DNA of 64,000 nt, from NCBI RefSeq assembly GCF_000002875.2, contig NC_009417.2, positions 415,929 through 479,928 on the forward strand, read 5' to 3'. The position numbers and the translations under genes are program-made. Positions 11,551 through 23,029 of this stretch are shown here, one piece after another. The DNA comes from Leishmania infantum JPCM5 (taxonomy: Eukaryota > Euglenozoa > Kinetoplastea > Trypanosomatida > Trypanosomatidae). Numbering within the stretch: position 1 is the stretch's first letter; the number at the start of each line of letters is the position of its first letter. The notes below the pieces were generated by a model, which had not been told where the DNA came from, made no database searches, and saw only the letters and a list, made by a program, of their open reading frames with translations.

Positions 11551-14064
11551 ATGTACTCGGAACAGAGCTGGAACGATCACCACAGCGTCTCAGGCACGCA
11601 GCGCTTTACGCGTGGCGGCGGTATCGGCAGCATCAACCCTAGTGGCCGCGGCGGGGCTGGCGGCTACGACGTGGGAAGCGCAGCCGCCGCAGGCGGGTAC
11701 AACAGCGTCGCGGCCGCACGTCAGCAGTCTCCACAGCCCACATCCTTTTACCCTCCTGTAACCTCGCGCTTTACTCCTATGGACTTCGAGCTTTTTATCA
11801 ACAGCAACCGTGACCCCACCGATGAGATGCGGCGTTCGCAGGAGTACTACTACTGGTACCACAGCAAGCAGCCTCGAGACCCCCGCGTGCCGCAACCGCT
11901 ACCCTCTCTGGAGGTGCAGGAAACATTCACCACCATGGAGACGCCGTGGGAGGATGTGAGTGCGATGCCCTCCTCTACTGCTGTTCGCGCAGGTACTGCT
12001 AGCGGCTTGGGGCGCAAGATGGGTGGCAAGAGCCTCGCCCTCGACGCCAAGGATCTTTGCGAAACGCAGGAGGCGCAGGCCATCAACCCGTACGGGCACA
12101 GCCTCATCACCGAGAGCAACATGATGAGCCCTAGCACGCAGTTCTTTGCGGCGTATGCCCCAACACCGCTGGCAATGGCAACCCCCAGCACCCTCCGCGC
12201 CTACGCGCACGGTCACTTGCCCATGCCTTCATCCGGCAACCGCGGCAGCTATGAGGGGGAGATGGCCGGCGGAGTCACGTACGGCCGCGGCACCGCGCCC
12301 GCCGCCAAGAGTATCGCCTCACAGCAGTACTACACGCAGGAGCCCATGAACGCCTTTGGCCTCTACAACACTGGAGTGGACCCCGGTTCCAACTACTACG
12401 ACGCCACGCAGGGCAGCAGCAGCAACGGTCTTGGCGCTGGCCACGGCAATCCATACCAGCTGATGGAAGGCATGGGTGAGGTAGACCCAACCATGTTGTA
12501 CAGCCAGCCTGGGACGGACTGCGGCTTCCAGAGTCGCGGCACAGGCCGTGGCGGGAATCGTCGCTACAACAACAACAGCGCTGGAGGTGGCGTTGGCGGT
12601 GGGCGTGTTGGCCGGAACAACTACCGTGGTGGACGCGGCGCTGGTGGTATGGGCAGCATGGAGAGTGGCAGTGGCCCGAACAGCCACCGCTTTGTCGGCT
12701 CGGAGAAGCTGCGCATGTTTCGCCACGACGTGGCGGAGCAGAAGACGTCACAGTGGCGCCTGGACGACCTCAAGGGCTACGCTGTGGAGTTTGCCAAAGA
12801 CCAGGAGGGCAGCCGTTTCATCCAGAGTGCCGTCGACACGGCCAGCCCCGAGTCGCTGGACGTCCTCTTCCACGAGATCTTTGAATCTCCGCTAGAGCTG
12901 GTGACGGACATCTTCGGCAACTACGTTCTGCAGAAGCTCTTGGACAAGGGCAACACGCCGCAGCTCACCTTTGCGGCGGAGCGGATGTGCGGCCATGTAG
13001 TGGAGCTCACCATGCAGACGTACGGGTGCCGTGTGATTCAGAAGTGCATAGAGGTGATGCCTTCAGCTGGCCTGGACATCATTCTCGCCGAGCTCAAGGA
13101 CAACGTGGCAAAGTGCATCCAGGACCAAAACGGCAACCACGTCATCCAGAAGTGCGTCGAGGTCATTCCACAACGGTGTGGCTTTATTATTTCGGCCTTC
13201 TCGGGTCGAGTGATGGAGCTGGCCACGCACGCGTACGGGTGTCGTGTGATTCAGTGCATCATGCAGCACTGCCCTGAGCAGGAGGATACCATCTTCAACG
13301 AGCTCCTCAAGGCGGTCGATGTGCTGGCGAAGGATCAGTACGGCAACTACGTGATTCAGCACGTTTTGCAGAACGTAAAAGATGAGAGCAAGATCGAGTC
13401 CGTCTACGCGGCGCTGAAGCCCAAGTTCTTCTACCTGAGCAAGCAGAAGTTTGCCTCGAACGTGATGGAGAAGCTCTACGCCCGCTCGAGCCCTGCGAAC
13501 CGCATGGAGATTGTGGAGATGATGTGCGCCGACTTCCCCAGCAAGGCAGATCACGTGGAGATCGTCGCCTTTAAGCGGTCCGCGACAAAGACTGCGGCGA
13601 TAGTGAACGCGGAGGAGGGTACTTGGCCGCCGACGAGGAGCAACGCCGATGGCACGGTAAAAGAGGTGAAGGAGAAGAACCGCGAGGCGAAGGATGCGGC
13701 GATGGGCATCATTGAGGAAGTCGTCTCGGTGGGCCTCGGTCAGCCCAGCATGCTCTGCCTCATGATGAGCGACCAGTACGCCAACTACGTGGTGCAGCGC
13801 GTCCTGGACGCGTCCGAGGTGGACCAGTTCGTGAAGCTCGTCGACAACATCGAGAAGTATATACTGCCGATTCGCACCTACACCTACGGCCGCCCCATTG
13901 TGCAGCGGCTTTCTCGCCGCAAGCTAGTGCTCGCCCCGGGCGACGAGGCGGGAGAGGCAGGTAGCACCAGTATGAGTAGCCACAATCACAACGAGGGTCG
14001 CGCCAACCATAATGAGGGCCGCTCCAACCACAACGAGGGCCGCGCCAACCACCACCGCCGCTAA
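11551..14064 (+). CDS. Pumilio/PUF-family RNA-binding protein
   Basis: An 837-residue protein with a complete PUF domain at about 400-800. PUF proteins bind the 3' UTRs of mRNAs and alter translation or decay. All eight repeats show their base-reading motif in order: SRFIQ 421, NYVLQ 457, CRVIQ 493, NHVIQ 529, CRVIQ 564, NYVIQ 599, SNVME 636 and NYVVQ 745. These match canonical Pumilio positions, so the known code predicts a UGUA(N)AUA-type target. Repeats 7 and 8 are separated by about 60 extra residues (about 655-720, Lys/Glu-rich). The N-terminal 400 residues are low-complexity: a Gly/Ala/Tyr/Ser-rich part with an RGG-like stretch at about 328-372 ([17 protein letters not shown]), which may help RNA binding or be arginine-methylated. 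The C-terminus carries three NHNEGR[A/S] repeats. Trypanosomatids encode about ten PUF proteins; I cannot say which numbered member this is. Confidence 0.97.
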   Translation: MYSEQSWNDHHSVSGTQRFTRGGGIGSINPSGRGGAGGYDVGSAAAAGGYNSVAAARQQSPQPTSFYPPVTSRFTPMDFELFINSNRDPTDEMRRSQEYYYWYHSKQPRDPRVPQPLPSLEVQETFTTMETPWEDVSAMPSSTAVRAGTASGLGRKMGGKSLALDAKDLCETQEAQAINPYGHSLITESNMMSPSTQFFAAYAPTPLAMATPSTLRAYAHGHLPMPSSGNRGSYEGEMAGGVTYGRGTAPAAKSIASQQYYTQEPMNAFGLYNTGVDPGSNYYDATQGSSSNGLGAGHGNPYQLMEGMGEVDPTMLYSQPGTDCGFQSRGTGRGGNRRYNNNSAGGGVGGGRVGRNNYRGGRGAGGMGSMESGSGPNSHRFVGSEKLRMFRHDVAEQKTSQWRLDDLKGYAVEFAKDQEGSRFIQSAVDTASPESLDVLFHEIFESPLELVTDIFGNYVLQKLLDKGNTPQLTFAAERMCGHVVELTMQTYGCRVIQKCIEVMPSAGLDIILAELKDNVAKCIQDQNGNHVIQKCVEVIPQRCGFIISAFSGRVMELATHAYGCRVIQCIMQHCPEQEDTIFNELLKAVDVLAKDQYGNYVIQHVLQNVKDESKIESVYAALKPKFFYLSKQKFASNVMEKLYARSSPANRMEIVEMMCADFPSKADHVEIVAFKRSATKTAAIVNAEEGTWPPTRSNADGTVKEVKEKNREAKDAAMGIIEEVVSVGLGQPSMLCLMMSDQYANYVVQRVLDASEVDQFVKLVDNIEKYILPIRTYTYGRPIVQRLSRRKLVLAPGDEAGEAGSTSMSSHNHNEGRANHNEGRSNHNEGRANHHRR
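13984..14046 (+). repeat. Three in-frame 21-bp repeats (NHNEGR[A/S])
   Basis: Units at 13984-14004, 14005-14025 and 14026-14046, differing only at a few third positions and in the last residue (A, S, A). Confidence 0.95.
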
Positions 14065-15859
14065 AGCAACAAAGTTAGGACCCGTGAGGGCAGACAAGGC
14101 TAGCCGCGACATGTCGTTCTCTATTCTCGTGTGTGTGTGTGTGTGCTTTTTGGTTTTCGCTTTTTCTGAGCCTCTCACCCCTCCCCTCCCCTCCCCTCCG
14201 CCTCGCTGTTCGGCTGCCCATGATGCGCTTCGCTTCACACACACACGCGCACAGCACCTCGCTTTTGATGCTGCGTGCGTGTTGGTGGATGATGGTGCCG
14301 TTTTGATTTGGGTAGCTTCCCTCCCCCCTCTCCCCTGCCCTTGCCGCTGCACTCGGACTCCATGGAGACTCTGGTGTGTGCATCTTCTTCATCTTTCCTC
14401 GACTATTTGTTCCACCGAGCCTCTCCGCGTTCGCTTCTTCGGGCGCCTTCCCCCCCCCCCACGCGTCTCTCGCCCTCTTCTTGTGAACGGAGGGGGAGAA
14501 TGGATGGCGTGTTTACGCCTCTCCCGATTCCGCGCCTCGCCCCTTTCTCTTCTTTCCCCTCCTGACCCCTTCTCCGATGTATGTTCCGGTGTGTATTACG
14601 TTGCCTTCAGTTCTTTAGGCATAAGCGTCTGAGTGATTTGCTCTTGCTCTGCGATTAGTTCTTCTTGCCTTTCTTCTCTCTTCGACAGGTGGTGCGCTCT
14701 AGCACCTTTCCACCTTTCTCTCTCTCATAATATATCATATTGGGTCTTTTTGTTTGGTGTCTGTGTTCGGCTTGGTTTTCTCTTCAGGTTGTGTGACCGT
14801 GTGCGCGCCGGTGAGCGAGTCGACGTACACACGCAGATGCACCTTCGCCAGCACGCACACCCTTGACAGACGCGTCCTCCTCTCCACCCCCCCAACCCCT
14901 TTCCTTCTCTGCGCTGTCGCAGCGCCACTGGTAAAGAACGAGAAGTGAAAGGAAAGAGCCACCGACTTTACGAAAACGATAAAGTGATGTGACTTGGAGA
15001 GAGATCCGTCGGGTGTGCGTGTGTGTGTGTGTTTTCTGATTGATCACTTCTTCGCCGTACGCGCTCTCTCCCTAAATTTACCTCCGTCGTCTTTCTCTCC
15101 CGTTTTTCGTTTCGTCGTTTTTTTTTCGCTTTTTTTTCGTCTCTGTTTCGAACTCTGGGCTATCTCCATCTACCAGCTGTATCACGAAACGGTAGAACAA
15201 ATATATACAAGAAAACGAAAAGACATTTGCACGCACCCGAACCCACACAGAGACACGCAACCACAAACGCAAGGAAGAAGAAGGCTCTGCATGTTTCTCC
15301 ATCTCTTTTGGGGGAGAAGGTGGAGTACGTCTTGTGTGCTCAGGGGACATCACCCCTCCATCCCTTCCCCTCCCTTCATCTCCCCCGCAAAGGAAAAAAA
15401 AGAAACAATCTCCTTTCCGTTAACCGCCAAACCCCTTCACGCACCTCCCGATACAGGACTGAGATGCGGAGGGAAAGTGAAAGGGTAAAGGAAACGGACG
15501 GGCAAGTGCGACCAAGTGTATCTGGAACTCCTCTTGCGAACCACAGACTCCATCCCCACATCCTCGCGCACATATGCGTCACGAGCAGTGTCACAGGAAG
15601 ACGAAACGGGCGGCGAAGTCGGCCAAGGCGTCACGAGCCGTTGTTGCCTCTCTCTCTCTCGTTGATCGTCGCTCGTGATCGTGCGGTTCGGTGTGCATGT
15701 GCACGTGTGTCTACGTCAGTGTTCTCTTCCGACGAAGGGTCAGTATTAGATTCGGCTCTCTTTGTTTGAGGTGTGCGCCTTCTTTCTTGTTGTTTTGGCT
15801 GGTTCTTTTCGTTTTGCGGGTCTCTTTCCAGCTGTTCACGAGTCTTCTTCCCTTTTCTT

Positions 15860-15887
15860 TGTGTGTGTGTGTGTGTGTGTGTGTGTG
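15860..15887. repeat. (TG)n microsatellite
   Basis: About 14 uninterrupted TG units. Confidence 0.95.
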
Positions 15888-16963
15888 GCTTTCGTTGTGT
15901 GCATGTTCGTGTGCTTTCCTTTGTTGTTGTTTTGGTCTTTGCCGACGAAGCAATAAACGGCTCCTACATTTCCCGCGTTTTCTTCGTGTCTCTTTTCCCG
16001 CCTCCCTTCCCCGTGGAACTTTCACTCGCCGTCGCCGTTTCAGGTCATCTCCCGCGCAGCAGCCGCGGTCTTTGTCCAGTGCGATTCGGCTTGCTTTGAT
16101 CGCCCCCCAAAACGCACACGCGCGACCGAAGCGAACAGCACGTGCTGTGCAAGAGCAAAGCAAAAAAAAAAAGAAGGGGCCAGATAGAAGGCCGTCATGG
16201 CGTTAGGCCTCAGGGATGAGGCCGCTGATGGAGTACAGAAGAAAAAGGCCAGCATAAGTGCTCGCGCCAGCGGAAGGGATAAACATGCGTTAGGAGGGGG
16301 CGTGTAAGTCTGGCAAGCGACTCTCGTTTAGTTTTTTTTTTGTATCTTCTCGCCTTCTGACTTTGCCTTCACACTCGCCTTCCCTCCTACCTAAGCATCA
16401 CTGTAAACCAAGCTTCAACAAACTACCTCACCACATGTTTTCCTTTTCCTTGAGCTCTCCCCATACACACAAGCACGCAATCTTTTCGCTGCTTCCACTT
16501 CTCTTCCTCTCCCCCATCACCCTCGCCTGACAACGAGGACAACCCTCCTTGCCGCCGTGATACTTGGCAACGGAGACCGAACGAAAACAAAAGGAAGAGA
16601 GGAGACAGGCGGGAAACCTCATTTGAAGTATTTAACAAGAGAAAATTAGAAAAATGAAAGAAGCAATGCGACCGTAGAACATTTACTCTCTCTCTCTCGC
16701 TCTCGCTCTCTGCCTGTATTTGTCAGCCCATGTAAAACAGCTATGCTATCTCATCCCCACCTTCGTCTGTGTTTTGCTTTGTTATCTGCGCCCACTACCA
16801 TTACCATTTACCTTTTCGCGATCACTGCCCTTTTTTTTTCACGTTCTCTTCACAACTACCCTCTACACTTGGCACTCTCCTTTCCCCCTTGCTGGCAATG
16901 TGTGCGTGTGTTCTTGTTTCCAAGTTTCGTCTTTTTCTCTTTTCCTTTTTCTTTGTGTACGCT

Positions 16964-17015
16964 TGTGTGTGTGTGTGTGTGTGTGTGTATGCTGCTGCTG
17001 CTGCTGCTGCTGCTG
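16964..17015. repeat. Compound (TG)n-(CTG)n microsatellite
   Basis: About 13 TG units followed directly by eight GCT/CTG units. Confidence 0.95.
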
Positions 17016-17120
17016 TGGTTGTTGGATGTGGCGATGTCGCGGGTCGCGTCTTCGTGTACGTGTGTGTTTGTGTGATCATCGCTGCTTCGCTCGTTCGCTC
17101 TTTCACTCTTTCTCTCTCGC

Positions 17121-17124
<4 letters not shown>

Positions 17125-17162
<38 letters not shown>
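17125..17162. repeat. (GT)19 microsatellite
   Basis: The longest uninterrupted dinucleotide tract noted in the window. Confidence 0.95.
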
Positions 17163-17166
<4 letters not shown>

Positions 17167-19819
17167 CTGATTTTTTGTTTCTTCGTTCTTCTTATGCTCC
17201 TTTCCACTTCCTCTCTCCCCCTCTCTCCTCTTTTTTTTTTCGCGGAGTTATTTGTTGATCTCGCCCCCGCTGTTCGATCCTCCTCGCTCACGTTTTTTTT
17301 TATCTCGTGTTGTTGCCATCTTCGTTTTCCCCGGCACCGCGTCGGTGTGGTCGTTTGGTGTTGTGTTTCGATTCGCTTTGCCGCTGTCGAATACGCCCCA
17401 CCGTCTTCGGCGGAGGAGGCCGCGAGAACGAGCAAGAGAAAGCAGGGCTGCAAAGCCGATGCGGATGAAAAAAGAAGGCGACCGAAAGGCGCGCAAGTCA
17501 TTTTTTTTGTTGCATGGAAGTTTTTTGATGATGTGGTGATTTTTTGTTTTTCCTTTGGTGCTGTCGCTTGCCATCGTGTTTGGTGCGTCGGTGAGGATAT
17601 GCCGGTGTGTAAGTGTTTTGTGTATGTGTTTCGTGTGTTATAATGTGTATTCCTCCTCGTCGTTTTGGTGTTTGTTTTTCTCTTTCTTCTTTTTCCTCAC
17701 TGTCTCTCTCTCTCTCCTTTTTTCAAAGAAAAAAAGGAACGTGCGTGTGCGCATGTGAGTGCTTCCCGATGCATGCACGGCGTACGTTTCGATCAACGCC
17801 GCTGGTGCTATTCTCATTCGCAGACACGCATACACAGAGACTTGCACGCGCGCACCTTCTCTCACGCTCTCACTTGGCTACGATGAATAGAGAAGAGCAG
17901 CGGCAAACATGGTCATTGATGGTCAGCAGGAAAGAAGTGTCTCTTGCGCAATCTATGTGAGGCAGAAAGAGAAAGAAAGGACGGCTCGATATGCGCTTGA
18001 CGCAGGCAGCTCTTTTTTTGTTTTGTTTTCATCAGGGGCTCGGTAAACACCACCGGACGCTGAGAAACGCAGGCACGTCTCTCAGCCTCGCACGCACGCT
18101 CGGGCTCATACGCGCGCGCACCGTCAGAGCTGAGAAACAAAAAAGGTTGAACTAACAGATAGCGACTGATGGAGCAAGGAAAGTATTTCTTTTCTTCTGT
18201 CTGTTTCTGGTTCATTGTGCGTGCCCGTGTCGGGAGGAACATGACGAAGACTCTCCTGGTGGTAAGGACGATTATTGCAGTGGGTGCTATTGCCCTTGTA
18301 TCACCACCTCTGTTGTCCAGCAGCACGGCCGGCAGGGGAGTGTACATGTAAATGTGTACCGTTGTTGCCCCAATGTGTTTGGTGCGCGTGGAAGTTGGGG
18401 ATGTGGGGACAGAGAGACGAGGGTAGAGAGGTGGTGGTGAAGCGAGGGACAAGGTGCAAAGGAACGTATACGCACGCCGTGTTGTGTGCAATGGAAGGAA
18501 GTGGAGGGGAAGAGAGACGCTGGCGTGACTCTGCTGCTTGCAAAGGTGCGTCGATTCGTCCTCTCCCTCGCTCTCCTCGTCATCCACCCTTTTTTTCACC
18601 TCCGCACTGCTACCACCATCATCGCCACCACGGCCGTCTTTCCTCGCCTCCCTCGGCCCACACACAAGCACAGATAAGCGCCACAAATACACAAGTGTTT
18701 ACTTCTCCCTTATCGCGATGTCTACTGTACGAACAGACAACAACTCACACACAAAGCCCCCCCCTCTCGCGATGGTCGACTATCATATATACGCAACGCA
18801 GCAAAAAGAAAAAGAGGTAGAAGAGAGTAGAGAAAAAGAAAGAACAAAACCAAAATTAACACGAGCGTGATCTCTTGGTTTTTACATGTGTGTGTTTGTT
18901 TTTTTGCCTGCGCATTTTTCTTTTCTTCTTTACAACGCTGGTGGTGCGACTCCGCGTGCGTTGTTTAGTAGCCCACAAAGACCAAAAATCCTTCAACCGT
19001 CTTTTCTCTGTCGCAGTTGTGTCATTACACCTTCACCCGTTTCTCCTTCCTCGAGCGCTCTTCATGTTGCCCCTCTCGCTTTTCCCTCTCTCTCTTGTCG
19101 TTGAAATTACCTGTGCGGTGTGTGTGTGTGCGTCTGCACGGTGCGGCGTTTTCTTTGTGTTTTGTTGTGTGTTTTGTTGTAGCTGTTTCCTTTTCTGTTT
19201 GCTTTTTGATGATGCGCCGCCCTCCTCCTCCTCCCTTTTCTTTTTTTTTTCGTCCCGCCAGCAGACCTGTCTCGCTCTCGCTCTCTCCCTCTCTCTTGTT
19301 GCTACGCTGGTTTCCCCTCCCCGCCTACTTTCCGTGGAAAGCGGCGCCGTGCGCTTTTGAGTGTACGCGTACGAATCCCGCAAGAAGGGGAAAGGCTGTT
19401 TGATAGCCAAACGCAGACGGGCACACACACACGCAGAGCGAGTGGCGTGCATCAGAGGCCCGAAAGAACCGCATTCCATGCCAAGCACGAGAGGACGAAA
19501 AAATAAAAGGAGCGCGATGCGAGTGGCGACGGAGAGGCTCTCGCCGGTGCAGCCGAGCCCCGCGATCGTTGTGCTGAGTCTCTTTCCGGTCTGCACCCCT
19601 CTCTCTTTTGGCCGGTCAACCTTGACGGTGCAGCGGGCATCCTAACGGAGAGCAGGGCGTCCGAGAGAGGCGAAGCAGGTACATAGCAATGTCACGAGAT
19701 TACGGCAAGGAACAGACAAGACGCCTGACGTGGCTAGAAGAGTGCAAGAGACATCGCTGCACTCAGGCTCGCCTGCATGATGGAGTGAGGTGTCAAAGGT
19801 AGAAACGAAGCATACCTTT

Positions 19820-20335
19820 TCTTCGCGTGTTTTCACGGTGCCCACTTCCCTGCCGTACAACAGGAGTCAAACGCCACTCTAACCCCTGACCCGTCACGAG
19901 GCTCCATCGTGTGGCGCGAAGCAGCCGCAAACGCGCGCGCTGCAGCAGTGCATGCTCGGTTATACAAGCAGGGTTCGGCATCAAACCCTACCCACCATCA
20001 CCCGCCTCGCAGGTCGCCTCACAGGCGCACTCCTCGGGGTGGTTCAGGCGCCCCACACCAATAGACACTGAGAGACTGGTTAGGTACGTTCGGGTCGCGC
20101 TGACACTCTGCCCATCATGTGGATGGCGCAAGCGTGTGCACTGTCGCGGGTTGCTCTGACGCAACGCCATCCAGGCTCTCATCGCCGGCATCAGCAGTGG
20201 CACATCGCCCCAACCTCCCCACGTCGTAGGCACTTGTCCCTGTCACCACCAGAGGTGGTTCGGCATTTTTCAGGGTCGGCGATGCGGACCGGCTTCCTCC
20301 CACACAAGGCGGGTGTGCTTGAACCTTTGAAATAT
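19820..20335 (-). mobile_element. SIDER-like short degenerate retroposon (antisense)
   Basis: Read on the minus strand, this roughly 510-bp stretch aligns with the plus-strand element at 62985-63390. Shared blocks include GTGTGGGAGGAAGCC against GTATGGGAAGAAGCC, a GGTGGT...GTGCCTAC block, CCTGGATGGCGTTGCGTC, GGCTGCTTCGCGCCA and CTCCTGTTGTACGGC, and both end in GTTGAA/GTGAAA A-rich sequence. SIDERs are truncated, non-coding relatives of ingi/DIRE retroposons abundant in Leishmania and often located in 3' UTRs. The family name comes from known biology plus this internal match. The boundaries are approximate. Confidence 0.7.
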
Positions 20336-22558
20336 CACGCCTCGAGGTGCCCCCCCCTCCCTCTCGCCTCGTCATCGGGGGCGCAGCGGTAAAGAAACGA
20401 AAAAGAGAAGAAGAAAGGAGGCTGAGATGGGGCAGAAGGGAAAGATCCGCGCCGCGCGCCCTACGAAAAGTTTGGCGCGTACGCCAAGACCACAATCCGA
20501 GGACGGAAAAGAAGGACGACGTCAGCACAGGAATGTCCATCGCCATGGAAAACAAAGAGGAAAATGAAAACGATGGCCGAAGCGCAGCAGAAAGGGCCAA
20601 AGGACAACAGAGAGAAAGAGAGTGGTGGCGGGGTGAGCGCGAATACGGGCCGCCCAAGCACGTCGCTGGTGGAGAAGAGGCCAGAAGAAAGTCGACGAGC
20701 ACAGGTGTCGCCGTGGCATTGGCGTAACAGACACGTGGATGGGTGTGCATGCATCGCTGTGTGTATGCTACTTTTGTTGAACCGTGACACGCACGCTTTG
20801 GCTGATCGCTTGCACTCGACCCTTCGGGCTTCAGTTCCTCCTTTGCCTCCCCGCACTTACCCACCCCACACACGCGATTGCAGTCGCCACCGCGAGCCGA
20901 TGACCTGTGCGCCGGCGCATGCTCGCTTTCTTCCTCTTGCTTAATCAGATGCCATTATATGAGCTCCTAATCCCCAAGCGGATGTCAAACGTAAACCTGC
21001 TTCTCCGTGTTTGTGAGCAATTCAGCGCAGGCCGCGCAAAGCCTCCGTTTTTTTTTTGTTTTGTTCCCCACCCACCCCAGATGCATGTGGGCAAGTCTCA
21101 GCGCTTCTTTTTCGGTGTGGCCTGTTCGATTTGTCTTGTTCTTGGCATACTCTTGCTCTCCCATTTTTTATTTTCTGTTGCTGTTTCTCTCTTCTGCGGC
21201 AGCAGGTACTTCTCAGGCGCGTGCGTTGTTCCTTCGTTTGATTCGTTGTTTCCCGTTCCCTCGAGCACGCAGCACTTTGGCTGCTTCTAATGAAGCGGAG
21301 CATGGATATAACCGCGCTCACACACACACACACACATACGCTTGTATGCCTACACTTGTACGTCGTTGGTGGATGTTTTTCTACTCCCTTTTTCCCCTGT
21401 TTGGGGGAGGGAGGGGGGCTTCGCCAGCTCTCTTTCTTCTCTTGTGTTTGTGGGTTTCTTTGTTTCTTCTTTGCATCTCCATCTCCTCTTCAGCGCTCTC
21501 ACTCTCTCCCCATCTATCTATCTGCGTGTGTGTGTGTGTGTGTTTTTCATGTGCTCCTTTTCCTTCTTTATTGGTCTCTTCTCCTATTGTTGTTGCTTGG
21601 TTGGCTGGTTGGTTTCACTTGAAGGTTTTTTGGGGTTTTGCGTCCCTCTGTGCTTGCTGTTATTATTCTTTTTTCCCTTCTGTTTCTCCAATATGCCCAC
21701 CCACTCACTTCACTTGTCCTCCTGCCCCCCCCCCCTCTCAACACACACACCGCCAGTCTCCGTCTACACCTCTTGTGCGATTTCCGGAATAAATTCGACG
21801 AACAACAACAGAATAAAAAGATGATCAGTATATGATTCTTTTGTTTTCGCGTGTGTGTGTGTATGCGTCCCCCACCCTCCTCCCGCACACACACACACAC
21901 ATCACCCTTCCCTGGAGCTGTTCGATCCTCAAGACAATGTGAAACGGAAGCCAGTCTGTTTTTTTGTTGTTGGTGTTATTCAAGAGAGGCCAATGTCGCC
22001 GCGGCGGCAAAAGCCGCTTTCTCAATGAATTGATGTGTGCCCACGTACTTAGTTGCTCGTTGCTTCCTTCATGGTGTCAGATACGCGCACGGCGTTCCAA
22101 CGTGAGACGTGCGACGGAGCAGAAGCGAGCGGGCTCATGAGCGCCTGCTCCTCCGCACACAACGCAGCGACCGCCAAGCTCCAAAAGATGCCGTGCATAT
22201 GGGTGGGAAAAGCCCCCTCCCTCCCCACTCCACGCACTTCCTTGTTGAATGGATGAGCACGGCATGCTCCGCTCTCACCAATCGAAAGCATCTTTTCGCT
22301 CTCCTCCTCCGCCTTTTCCTCTTCCTTCGCCTACTCGTCGCGCTGCGGTTTCCGCGTCCACGCCCAGCGCTGACTCGCATACGCAAACGCGTTCGTATAC
22401 GTTTTTCTTTCGTTCCCGAATCGGAGAAACCTCTGGCTCTTTTCACTGCAAACTCTGCATCTTGACCGCGTTTTTTTTTTCAAAGGCTGTGTACGCCATT
22501 TGCTTCCGGCATCCCTGCCTCACTCTCACACACACGCACACCTCCACTCCCCTCCTCT

Positions 22559-23029
22559 ATGCCGTACGTGTCCAGCGCATCACCGATGTTGGCTGGTCGC
22601 TCGCTTTTGCTGTCTCAGAATCGCCTGGGATGTCACCGTGCTGCTCTTCTCGGCGGCGCTGCGGCGAATCTGCGTGTCTCTACTCGTCTATCGACGGCAT
22701 CAGCGGCCACCAGCCGCGCACAGAGTGGTGCCCTCACCGTCTCCAAGCGTCAATACCTCGGATCCACGGTTATCCCAAACTTCATAACCCACTGCACTCA
22801 GATCGGCGCCTGCACGTCTCTCTCCACCATTCTCTATAGTCCCATCGGCACTGCCATGACGATCGTGCTCGCTTACAACGTCATTGTGATATGCTCCAAG
22901 CATGTGAACTACTCGCTGGAGATTACGGCGAAGGACTACGTGCAGGACCAGCAACTACTGACTATCATGCGCTACGGCATTCTTAGCTGCATTCTTCTCG
23001 GGATGGAGGTTATGTTTATCGAGATTTGA
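22559..23029 (+). CDS. Small predicted mitochondrial membrane protein
   Basis: A 156-residue protein I do not recognise. The first ATG is used; a second at 22586 (MLAGRSLLL) is equally possible and gives 147 residues. The N-terminal 50-60 residues are rich in Arg, Ser, Ala and Leu and lack acids (LAGRSLLLSQNRLGCHRAALLG), as in a mitochondrial presequence. The rest has a hydrophobic stretch at about 90-115 (STILYSPIGTAMTIVLAYNVIVIC), a short polar loop (EITAKDYVQDQQ) and a second helix at the C-terminus (about 136-156, IMRYGILSCILLGMEVMFIEI). The topology suggests a two-pass inner-membrane protein, possibly a small respiratory-complex subunit, but this is a guess. A run of T and then AG at 22484-22485 lies 74 bases upstream and could be the trans-splice acceptor. 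It stands alone after the long gene-free region and has a SIDER-like element in its 3' flank. Confidence 0.7.
   Translation: MPYVSSASPMLAGRSLLLSQNRLGCHRAALLGGAAANLRVSTRLSTASAATSRAQSGALTVSKRQYLGSTVIPNFITHCTQIGACTSLSTILYSPIGTAMTIVLAYNVIVICSKHVNYSLEITAKDYVQDQQLLTIMRYGILSCILLGMEVMFIEI

Larger units (their letters stand above)
14065..22558. other. 8.5-kb gene-free region after the PUF gene
   Basis: I find no credible coding gene on either strand. The longer open frames are runs of Val/Cys, His/Thr or Ser/Leu made by TG, CA and CT tracts. The region contains long TG tracts at 15860-15887, 16964-16989 and 17125-17162, a CTG run at 16991-17015, and a SIDER-like retroposon on the minus strand near 19.82-20.34 kb. 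Part of it is presumably the PUF 3' UTR. How far the transcript runs, and whether unannotated non-coding RNAs are processed here, cannot be seen. Confidence 0.7.

Noticed and set aside
16720..17643. 307-codon open frame on the + strand in the gene-free region
   Set aside because: Its translation is mostly Cys/Val, Ser/Leu and Phe runs produced by TG, CTG and CT microsatellites; no domain-like segment.
17913..18692. 259-codon open frame on the minus strand
   Set aside because: Low-complexity translation in non-coding DNA with no ATG-plus-splice-site context; wrong strand for the transcription unit.
20115..20873. 252-codon open frame on the minus strand
   Set aside because: It overlaps a SIDER-like element, has no coherent domain, and would oppose the direction of every other gene.
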